Source: Polaromonas sp. (GTDB lineage: Bacteria > Pseudomonadota > Gammaproteobacteria > Burkholderiales > Burkholderiaceae_C). Taken from it: a DNA stretch of 64,000 nucleotides. Positions 56,268 through 64,000 of the stretch are shown one piece after another. The translations under genes were made by a program, and so were the position numbers. The DNA is taken from positions 372,001 through 436,000 of the forward strand of contig JAAFJR010000003.1 of NCBI GenBank assembly GCA_013298945.1, in the 5' to 3' direction. Within the stretch, counting starts at the first letter, position 1. The number at the start of each line of letters is the position of its first letter. Below the pieces are notes generated by a model. The model saw only the letters and a program-made list of their open reading frames with translations. It was not told where the DNA came from and searched no databases.

Positions 56268-57398
56268 TTATCGCGCTGCAACGCTGCTTGCGACTGTGCG
56301 TTTAGCAAATTGCTTAGATTCGCCGATGGCTAAAACACCAAAATCAGTTTCTTTGACATTGCTGGCTTGTCGAGCAATAGCCAAATCACGTGGTGGTTGG
56401 TCTAGAGGTTCGTCAGTGAGTGAAAACGTGCCCCAATGCACGCCAATGCTGCGTTTAGCCCCCACGTCTTGGTGAATCCGCAATGATTCCATAGGGTTGA
56501 CGTGCTGCTGCGTCATGAACCAGCGCGGCTCATACGCGCCTACGGGAATCAGCGCGAGGTCAAAACCGCCGCCCAAAGCCTCGGTTTGGCGCGGCGCAAA
56601 GTGCTTGGCAGTATCCGCAAAATCGCGGCTGTAGCCGGTGTCTCCTGCGTAATACCAGTGAAAATCAGCGCCTAGCACTGCCCAGCCACCCCATAAAGTA
56701 TTGCTGCGATCGTTGATGCTGCGGGCTGACCAGTGTTGTACAGGGGTTAAATGGAATTCAACACCTTGAATCTTGTGCTGTTCCCACCAGTCCAACTCAA
56801 CCACACTGTCAATGCCTATGTCGTTAAACCACGTTTTTAAGCCTAAAGGCACGATAAACAGCGTCGTTTTGCCTTCGGCCTTGGCCTTTTCGTCCAATTG
56901 CGCCACGCTGGCGCGGTCAAGGTGATCGTAATGGTTGTGAGAAATCAACACCGCGTCAATATGGGGCAAATCTGCCATGGCCACACCGGGCGGCTGGGCG
57001 CGCTTTGGGCCGAAAAGTTGCACGGGAGAGGCACGCTCCGAAAAAATCGGGTCTACCAACACATTCAAACCGTTGGCCTGCACCAAAGCTGTGGCGTGTC
57101 CTATCCAAGTAACCGTTGGTGCGGTGGAAGATATGAGCAGTGCCAAATCCGCTTGAATGCTGTGCGTGGCGGTACTCGGCGTTTTGTCTAAACCCCAAGA
57201 TTCCCACTGCCAACGCATGAAGTCACCAAATGAACGGGTAACCTGCGGCACATAGTTGTTTTTAAAACCAGTGGGCGTGTGGTGCGCTTTGGGTGAGCTA
57301 CCGCTTTGCGCGGTGGAGTTGTTAAAAAACAACAAAAATGCTATGCTTATGATAGCTGCTAAGGCAATTTTTATGCCGGCTATAGGCCAATTTCGCAT
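56268..57398 (-). CDS. Metallo-beta-lactamase-fold hydrolase, NAPE-PLD-like
   Basis: A protein of about 376 residues with an N-terminal membrane anchor (IKIALAAIISIAFLLFF) and a metallo-beta-lactamase domain: SHNHYDHLDRASV (HxHxDH), YYAGDTGYSRDF and GVHWGTFSL supply the zinc ligands. It resembles the N-acyl-phosphatidylethanolamine phospholipase D-like group; the substrate is unknown. I take the ATG at 57398 over a TTG at 57446. The membrane anchor is encoded antisense by a dispersed repeat copy. Confidence 0.85.
   Translation of the reverse strand: MRNWPIAGIKIALAAIISIAFLLFFNNSTAQSGSSPKAHHTPTGFKNNYVPQVTRSFGDFMRWQWESWGLDKTPSTATHSIQADLALLISSTAPTVTWIGHATALVQANGLNVLVDPIFSERASPVQLFGPKRAQPPGVAMADLPHIDAVLISHNHYDHLDRASVAQLDEKAKAEGKTTLFIVPLGLKTWFNDIGIDSVVELDWWEQHKIQGVEFHLTPVQHWSARSINDRSNTLWGGWAVLGADFHWYYAGDTGYSRDFADTAKHFAPRQTEALGGGFDLALIPVGAYEPRWFMTQQHVNPMESLRIHQDVGAKRSIGVHWGTFSLTDEPLDQPPRDLAIARQASNVKETDFGVLAIGESKQFAKRTVASSVAAR
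57340..57387 (+). repeat. 48-bp dispersed repeat encoding the anchor of the metallo-hydrolase
   Basis: GCTATGCTTATGATAGC, TGCTA, AGGCAATTTTTATGCC, GGCTATAGG. The minus-strand gene reads it as IAGIKIALAAIISIA; TTA stands where the antisense register of the consensus has TAA. Confidence 0.85.
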
Positions 57399-57420
57399 AT
57401 AAAAAAGGAGTTGTGGGGTT

Positions 57421-57870
57421 TCAATGAAGAAATAGTACAGCAGCAATTGCCAACCAGCCGAGCACGAAATTCGTCTTCACAATCGCCTGAATTTGTCCCA
57501 AACGTCGCCCTGCTTCAGGCCAGTCGGACGCGGCAACAGCTTTTTTTAGCCGCTTGAAAGGCCCAAAATACACATGACCAAACAGGGCAAACATCAGCAA
57601 ACCAATACCTAGCATCATGTGCCAGCCAATCGGTGCAGCCTTCATGCCTACCGTCATCAACATACCCGTGCCAGTGATGAGCAAAGCTGCAATGCTGAGC
57701 CATACCAGCGGGAAAAATCGTCCCATCACCCCTGCCATCAGCGGCAATCGCTGCGTCGGCTGCAATTGTGTGGTGGCAATGGGACGCAGAATCCAAAGCA
57801 TGAAGGTCATGCCGCCTATCCAGGTGATGGCACCTGCAAGGTGGATGAATTTAGAAAAAATGTAAATCAT
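57421..57870 (-). CDS. CopD-like integral membrane protein
   Basis: A 149-residue protein with four hydrophobic helices. The start FSKFIHLAGAITWIGGMTFMLWILRP and the later GMKAAPIGWHMMLGIGLLMFALFGHVYFGPF, with histidines in the first and third helices, resemble CopD/DUF2269-type membrane proteins that may bind haem or copper. The role is not known. It is followed 22 bp later by the metallo-hydrolase start. Confidence 0.65.
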   Translation of the reverse strand: MIYIFSKFIHLAGAITWIGGMTFMLWILRPIATTQLQPTQRLPLMAGVMGRFFPLVWLSIAALLITGTGMLMTVGMKAAPIGWHMMLGIGLLMFALFGHVYFGPFKRLKKAVAASDWPEAGRRLGQIQAIVKTNFVLGWLAIAAVLFLH

Positions 57871-57970
57871 GTCGTGCTTTCAAAATGTGCTTATATTTTG
57901 CACCCTAGGGAATTTCTTTGTGTTAACTATGGTCAGTGGGCTTGTTTTGGTGCAAATTTGGCTGACGGGC

Positions 57971-58000
57971 TAGACATGGGTGCGGGTTTATACGTATAAT
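57971..58000 (+). promoter_or_regulatory. Sigma70-like promoter of the atp operon
   Basis: TAGACA (57971-57976) and a perfect TATAAT (57995-58000) with an 18-bp spacer. The atpI start codon follows 22 bp later. Confidence 0.65.
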
Positions 58001-58022
58001 AGGGAGCTTTTCTAAGTAACAT

Positions 58023-58613
58023 ATGCTAACCACTAGGCTTTTAACCAAGTATTTGGCATGGCGTGCTAGGGTTGAGCCGCTTGGAGTTAGCGTAGAAGCT
58101 AAAGTTGAGGCAAAACCAAAACCAGAGCCACTTAAAAATGAAGTGCTGGGGCAGGATGATGCCGATCATTTTGAGCCGCTAAGTTTTGAACAGGCGCAGC
58201 TAGTGATACAAGGGTTGCGTGCGACTGCATCTTTATTATCGCCTTGGCGGCTAATACAGTGGCAGCTGCTCGTGGGGGTGTTGGCAGTTGCTTTTGCTTA
58301 TGTTGGGTTTGATGGTGAATCAGTTGCATTGTCGGTGGCGTATGGCGCATTGGCTGTTGTGTTGCCTGCAAGCGTATTTGCTTGGGGTTTGAGGCGAAGT
58401 GAGGGGGCGAAGTCTCCATTGCTCGCGAGTGTGGGTTTTTTTGTTTGGGAGGCGGTTAAGGTGGGTTTGACGGTGGCGTTGTTGTTTGCTGCCCCTGCTT
58501 TGATTGCAAGTTTAAATTGGCTGGCTTTATTGTCTGGCTTTGTGGTGACTATGAAGGTGTATTGGATCGCTGTTTGGTTGTATCCGATACGTAAGAATTC
58601 TTTTAATAATTGA
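58023..58613 (+). CDS. atpI: ATP synthase subunit I (AtpI)
   Basis: A 196-residue protein with a charged N-terminal region of about 60 residues and four hydrophobic helices (LIQWQLLVGVLAVAFAYVGF to VVTMKVYWIAVWLYPI). AtpI helps assemble the c-ring but is not needed for the final enzyme. The N-terminal part is longer than in E. coli. It is first in the atp operon, 15 bp before atpB. Confidence 0.82.
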   Translation: MLTTRLLTKYLAWRARVEPLGVSVEAKVEAKPKPEPLKNEVLGQDDADHFEPLSFEQAQLVIQGLRATASLLSPWRLIQWQLLVGVLAVAFAYVGFDGESVALSVAYGALAVVLPASVFAWGLRRSEGAKSPLLASVGFFVWEAVKVGLTVALLFAAPALIASLNWLALLSGFVVTMKVYWIAVWLYPIRKNSFNN

Positions 58614-58625
58614 TTACATTGGTGA

Positions 58626-59519
<894 letters not shown>

Positions 59520-59556
59520 TCTTTTTCGTTTTATTTTGTTTGTTTTTGTTTTTTAA

Positions 59557-59817
<261 letters not shown>

Positions 59818-59854
59818 TTTTGATCAAGTTTTCAAGCTTGAAAGGAAGTAAGCT

Positions 59855-60325
59855 GTGAGCATTAATGCAACCTTATTCCTGCAGCTGATCGTCTTTTTAA
59901 TTTTGGCTTGGTTTACGATGAAATTCGTATGGCCACCAATTACAAAAGCGCTCGACGAGCGGGCAGAAAAAATAGCAAGCGGACTCGCTGCTGCCGATAA
60001 GGCCAAGTCTGAGCTCAGCAACGCTAACAAGCGTGTTGAAGACGAGTTGGCTAAATCGCGCACGGAAACCGCAACTCGCTTGGCAGATGCTGAGCGTCGC
60101 GGTCAAGCGATTGTCGAAGAGGCAAAGGCTAAAGCTACGGACGAAGGCAATAAAATCATTGCTGCCGCCAAAGCTGAAGCCGAACAACAAACTGTGAAAG
60201 CCCGTGAGACGCTGCGTGAGCAAGTCGCTGCATTGGCTGTGAAGGGCGCTGAGCAGATTCTTCATAAAGAAGTGAATGCTGGCGTCCATGCGGATTTGTT
60301 GGGTCGTCTGAAGACTGAGCTGTAA
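59855..60325 (+). CDS. atpF: F0F1 ATP synthase subunit b
   Basis: A 156-residue stator subunit: one N-terminal membrane helix ([20 protein letters not shown]) followed by a long charged coiled coil that reaches the F1 head. It begins at GTG (59855) after AAAGGAAG, and all other features match the family. Confidence 0.95.
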   Translation: MSINATLFLQLIVFLILAWFTMKFVWPPITKALDERAEKIASGLAAADKAKSELSNANKRVEDELAKSRTETATRLADAERRGQAIVEEAKAKATDEGNKIIAAAKAEAEQQTVKARETLREQVAALAVKGAEQILHKEVNAGVHADLLGRLKTEL

Positions 60326-60370
60326 TTTCGTCTTTGACTGAACTTTTAACCTGAACTACACGAGCACTTT

Positions 60371-60901
60371 ATGGCTGAATTAGCAACCATCGCACGTCCC
60401 TACGCGGAGGCGCTTTTCAAAGCAACTTCTAAGGACTTGAACGGCGCTGCCGTTTGGGTGGACGCCCTGTCTGCCGTAGCGCAAAATGCGCAATTGCAGC
60501 AATTTGCCGACAGTCCTAAAGCTAGCACAGATCAAGTGTTTGATTTGATCGCTGGCGTGGCTAGAGTGGATTTGCCTGATGCGGCTAAAAACTTTTTGCG
60601 TACTGTCATTGAAAACGGGCGTTTGAGTGCTTTGCCAGAAATGGCGGCACAGTTTCGTGCATTGAAAAATGCACAAAGCGGCTCTTCTGATGCTGTCGTG
60701 CACAGCGCATTTCCCATTGACGCTGCAGCTTTGGCTGAATTGGCGGTCACATTGGAAAAACAATTCAAGCGCAAACTCAACTTATCCGTTGTGTTGCAGC
60801 CTGAGTTGATAGGCGGTGTTCGTGTGGTGGTGGGTGATGAGGTGCTTGACACGTCTGTCAAAGCCCGTTTGGAACAAATGAAAGTGGCTTTGACAGCATA
60901 A
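60371..60901 (+). CDS. atpH: F0F1 ATP synthase subunit delta
   Basis: A 176-residue stator subunit linking b to the top of alpha3beta3. It has the N-terminal helical bundle ([16 protein letters not shown]) and the C-terminal [25 protein letters not shown] hallmark. Length is normal. Confidence 0.95.
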   Translation: MAELATIARPYAEALFKATSKDLNGAAVWVDALSAVAQNAQLQQFADSPKASTDQVFDLIAGVARVDLPDAAKNFLRTVIENGRLSALPEMAAQFRALKNAQSGSSDAVVHSAFPIDAAALAELAVTLEKQFKRKLNLSVVLQPELIGGVRVVVGDEVLDTSVKARLEQMKVALTA

Positions 60902-60952
60902 AGCAGTCAAAAGTCAATTTATCTAGCTAACTAAAGAAAGAAGGAAAGAGTC

Positions 60953-62506
60953 ATGCAACTCAATCCAGCAGAAATCTCTGAACTGATCAAGAGCCGTATT
61001 GAAGGTCTCTCAGCCAGCGCGAATATTCGCAACCAAGGCACTGTGGTTTCAGTGACCGACGGCATTTGCCGCATCCACGGTCTCTCTGACGTGATGCAGG
61101 GCGAGATGCTGGAATTCCCAGCCGGTAGCGATGGTTTGCCCACCTACGGTCTGGCATTGAACTTGGAGCGTGACTCTGTAGGTTCTGTGATTTTGGGTGA
61201 GTACGAGCACATATCTGAAGGCGACACAGTCAAATGTACCGGTCGTATTCTCGAAGTTCCCGTCGGCCCTGAGTTGCTCGGTCGTGTGGTGAACGCATTG
61301 GGTCAGCCTATTGATGGCAAAGGCCCGATCAACGCCAAAATGACTGACGTGATCGAAAAAGTCGCGCCAGGCGTGATTGCGCGTAAATCAGTTGACCAGC
61401 CGATGCAAACTGGGTTGAAGTCAATCGACTCTATGGTGCCAATTGGTCGCGGGCAACGCGAATTGATCATTGGTGACCGCCAGACAGGTAAAACTGCTGT
61501 GGCGATTGACGCCATCATCAACCAAAAAGGCCAAAACGTCCCATGTATTTATGTGGCGATTGGTCAAAAAGCATCTAGCGTGAAAAACGTGGTGCGCTCT
61601 TTAGAGCAAGCCGGCGCGATGGAATACACCATTGTGGTTGCTGCAACAGCGTCTGAGTCTGCAGCGATGCAATACGTCAGCGCTTACTCTGGCTGCACCA
61701 TGGGCGAATACTTCCGCGATCGCGGTCAAGATGCCCTCATCGTGTATGACGATTTGTCCAAGCAAGCCGTTGCTTATCGCCAAGTGTCTTTGCTGTTGCG
61801 CCGTCCACCAGGTCGTGAAGCTTACCCTGGCGATGTGTTCTATCTACACAGCCGTTTGTTAGAGCGTGCAGCTCGCGTGAGCGAAAAATACGTTGAAGAT
61901 TTCACCAAAGGTGAAGTTAAAGGTAAAACAGGTTCATTGACCGCTTTGCCAATCATTGAAACCCAAGCGGGTGACGTGTCTGCATTCGTGCCAACCAACG
62001 TGATTTCTATCACTGACGGTCAGATCTTCTTGGAAACATCACTGTTCAACGCCGGTATCCGTCCTGCGATCAACGCTGGTATTTCTGTGTCCCGCGTCGG
62101 TGGCGCTGCACAAACCAAGATCATCAAGAGCTTGTCCGGTGGTATCCGTACCGACTTGGCCCAGTACCGTGAATTGGCTGCGTTTGCCCAGTTTGCTTCC
62201 GATTTGGACGAGGCCACACGCAAACAGCTCGATCGTGGTGCGCGCGTGACTGAATTGCTGAAGCAAGCCCAGTACAGCCCACAGCCTATCAGCTTGATGG
62301 GTGCGACATTGTTTGCCGTGAACAAAGGTTTCATGGATGACATCGCCGTCAATAAGGTGTTGGCTTTTGAGCACGGCTTGCACGGCTACCTCAAAGACAA
62401 GCACGCTGGTTTGTTGGCTAAATTGGAAGCTGCAAAAGCCATGGACAAAGAAGCTGAAGCTGAATTGACCACAGCAACGACTGCTTTCAAGAAGTCATTT
62501 GCTTAA
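60953..62506 (+). CDS. atpA: F0F1 ATP synthase subunit alpha
   Basis: The 517-residue non-catalytic nucleotide-binding subunit. It shows the P-loop [15 protein letters not shown], the [45 protein letters not shown] stretch (quoted here only as its hallmark region near residues 265-310) and the visible [14 protein letters not shown] signature. It is preceded by a good ribosome-binding site (AAGAAGGAAAG). Confidence 0.97.
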   Translation: MQLNPAEISELIKSRIEGLSASANIRNQGTVVSVTDGICRIHGLSDVMQGEMLEFPAGSDGLPTYGLALNLERDSVGSVILGEYEHISEGDTVKCTGRILEVPVGPELLGRVVNALGQPIDGKGPINAKMTDVIEKVAPGVIARKSVDQPMQTGLKSIDSMVPIGRGQRELIIGDRQTGKTAVAIDAIINQKGQNVPCIYVAIGQKASSVKNVVRSLEQAGAMEYTIVVAATASESAAMQYVSAYSGCTMGEYFRDRGQDALIVYDDLSKQAVAYRQVSLLLRRPPGREAYPGDVFYLHSRLLERAARVSEKYVEDFTKGEVKGKTGSLTALPIIETQAGDVSAFVPTNVISITDGQIFLETSLFNAGIRPAINAGISVSRVGGAAQTKIIKSLSGGIRTDLAQYRELAAFAQFASDLDEATRKQLDRGARVTELLKQAQYSPQPISLMGATLFAVNKGFMDDIAVNKVLAFEHGLHGYLKDKHAGLLAKLEAAKAMDKEAEAELTTATTAFKKSFA

Positions 62507-62556
62507 GTTGCCCCCTATTTAGTCACTAAAACAGACAGCACTAATAAGAGGCAACT

Positions 62557-63450
62557 ATGGCATCAGGTAAGGAACTACGCACCAAGATCAAATCGGTGGA
62601 AAACACTAAGAAGATCACCAAGGCGATGGAAATGATTTCCGTCTCCAAGATGCGCAAAGCGCAAGAGCGCATGCGCGCGGCGCGTCCATACAGCGAGAAG
62701 ATTCGCAACATCGCAGCCAATTTGGGTGAAGCCAACCCTGAGTACGTGCACGCTTTCATGAAGACCAACGACGCTAAATCGGTGGGCTACATTGTGGTGA
62801 GTACGGACAAAGGTTTGTGCGGCGGCTTGAACACCAACCTGTTCCGTGCTTTGACCATCCAATTGCGCGATGCGCAAGCAGCAGGTCAAACAGCACAGTC
62901 TGTCGCCATTGGCGGCAAAGGCTTGGGTTTCTTGACACGTATGGGCGCTAAAGTGGTGTCACACGTGACGCATTTGGGCGACAAGCCACATCTAGACAAG
63001 CTCATTGGGCCTGTCAAGGTGTTGTTAGATGCTTACACGCGTGGCGAAATCAGCTCGGTTGTGCTTTGCTACAACAAGTTTGTCAGCACCATGCGTCAAG
63101 AGCCTGTGACAGAGCAGTTGCTGCCACTGTCACAAGCCAAGTTGGAAGAGATGGCGAAAAAGAGCGAAGCTGCAAGTGGCGTGAAGCATGGTTGGGATTA
63201 CATCTATGAGCCAGACGCACAAGCTGTGATTGACGACTTGTTGGTGCGCTATGCAGAAGCGTTGGTGTACCAAGCAGTTGCTGAAAACATCGCTTCTGAG
63301 CATGCGGCTCGTATGGTGGCGATGAAAGCAGCAACCGACAATGCGGGCAATGTGATTGCTGAGTTGAAGTTGATCTACAACAAAACACGTCAAGCAGCAA
63401 TTACCAAAGAGCTGTCTGAAATCGTCTCTGGTGCAGCAGCGGTGTCGTAA
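62557..63450 (+). CDS. atpG: F0F1 ATP synthase subunit gamma
   Basis: The 297-residue central stalk subunit. Its N-terminal helix ([21 protein letters not shown]) and C-terminal helix ([29 protein letters not shown]) form the coiled-coil rotor, and [18 protein letters not shown] is the family core. No unusual inserts are seen. Confidence 0.97.
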   Translation: MASGKELRTKIKSVENTKKITKAMEMISVSKMRKAQERMRAARPYSEKIRNIAANLGEANPEYVHAFMKTNDAKSVGYIVVSTDKGLCGGLNTNLFRALTIQLRDAQAAGQTAQSVAIGGKGLGFLTRMGAKVVSHVTHLGDKPHLDKLIGPVKVLLDAYTRGEISSVVLCYNKFVSTMRQEPVTEQLLPLSQAKLEEMAKKSEAASGVKHGWDYIYEPDAQAVIDDLLVRYAEALVYQAVAENIASEHAARMVAMKAATDNAGNVIAELKLIYNKTRQAAITKELSEIVSGAAAVS

Positions 63451-63509
63451 AACACATTCTGATGCAATAACACTTATTTAGTTTTCGTATTAATTTTTTG
63501 GAGCAAAAA

Positions 63510-64000
63510 ATGGCTCAAGTCCAAGGCAAAATTGTTCAGTGTATCGGTGCGGTGGTTGACGTGGAATTTCCACGCGATCAAATGCCAAAAATTTATGACG
63601 CCCTCAAAATGGACGGCTCCACACTGACGTTGGAAGTCCAACAGCAGTTGGGTGACGGCATTGTGCGTACCATTGCGCTCGGTTCATCTGACGGCTTGCG
63701 TCGCGGCATGGTTGTGCAAAACACATCACAACCCATCATGGTTCCCGTTGGCAAAGCCACATTGGGTCGCATTATGGATGTGTTGGGTGCGCCGATTGAC
63801 GAGCGTGGCCCTGTTGCTGCAACCTTGACCGCTTCTATTCACCGTAAAGCACCTGCTTACGACGAACTCAGCCCATCACAAGAATTGCTGGAAACCGGCA
63901 TCAAGGTGATTGACTTGGTTTGCCCGTTCGCTAAAGGCGGTAAAGTCGGTTTGTTCGGTGGTGCGGGTGTAGGTAAAACCGTGAACATGATGGAACTGAT
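63510..64000 (+). CDS. atpD: F0F1 ATP synthase subunit beta, cut by the window end
   Basis: Only the first 163 codons are inside the window. [20 protein letters not shown] begins the beta-barrel domain and [14 protein letters not shown] near the end is the catalytic P-loop. The ATG at 63510 follows TTTTGGAGCAAAAA. The atpC gene for epsilon would lie beyond the window. Confidence 0.96.
   Translation, partial: MAQVQGKIVQCIGAVVDVEFPRDQMPKIYDALKMDGSTLTLEVQQQLGDGIVRTIALGSSDGLRRGMVVQNTSQPIMVPVGKATLGRIMDVLGAPIDERGPVAATLTASIHRKAPAYDELSPSQELLETGIKVIDLVCPFAKGGKVGLFGGAGVGKTVNMMEL

Overview
The window is chromosomal DNA of a betaproteobacterium, most likely order Burkholderiales and close to the Comamonadaceae. 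The evidence is gene order and protein type: a paaIKABCDE block under a TetR repressor, tctDE/tctCBA, tyrS-M23 peptidase-anmK-erpA-bactofilin-rpsI-rplM, ptsIIA-ptsH-ptsI, and lipA/lipB/DUF493 beside the atp operon. Base composition looks close to balanced. I did not place it to genus. No tRNA, rRNA, CRISPR array, prophage or transposase gene was seen.

Layout. 0.1-6.4 kb (minus): phenylacetate degradation operon paaI-K-A-B-C-D-E ending in its TetR repressor, with a clear sigma70 promoter and a perfect 18-bp operator before paaI. 6.4-16.6 kb: membrane-anchored lipase-like hydrolase, tldD, argB, an H-NS protein, a GT4 glycosyltransferase, LysR, malate synthase G, a TSUP permease and hslR. 16.6-26.2 kb: copper ATPase and chaperone, then a TetR-controlled tripartite RND efflux operon and a small Cys-rich protein. 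26.1-31.4 kb: TctDE two-component system divergent from the TctCBA tricarboxylate transporter. 31.4-38.1 kb: apaG, ruvBA, phoH-ybeY, a MipA-type porin, a FecR/OmpA-like pair and a CoA-transferase. 38.2-40.4 kb: small accessory islet with a methyltransferase gene broken by one stop codon, a solitary XRE regulator and a RelE-like toxin with a BrnA-like antitoxin. 40.4-52.4 kb: tyrS, cell-wall genes, erpA, ribosomal genes, an MFS transporter, PTS phosphorelay proteins and an orphan response regulator. 52.4-64 kb: aldo/keto reductase, lipoate synthesis genes, a metallo-hydrolase and the F1Fo ATP synthase operon, cut by the window end inside atpD.

The most striking signal is a dispersed element of about 48 bp: GCTAT-N7-ATAGC, then a TGCTT-like spacer, then AGGCAATAAATACGCC, then GGCTACAGCC. 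I count 15 confident copies on both strands, about one per 4 kb. Several lie between convergent genes. Others are read through in frame inside genes (paaD, lipase, NodT-type channel, MFS transporter, metallo-hydrolase, and possibly the start of the TSUP permease). For a given orientation these coding copies always use the same reading register, and all have lost the stop codon that the consensus carries in that register. This resembles the in-frame palindromic elements of Rickettsia and is my main candidate for something undescribed.

Other points of note: an OmpR-type response regulator with Glu at the phospho-acceptor position, a predicted leaderless toxin mRNA, a lipoprotein signal peptide built from a 12-bp tandem repeat, and a gene of Bacteroidetes-like appearance lying between lipA and lipB.
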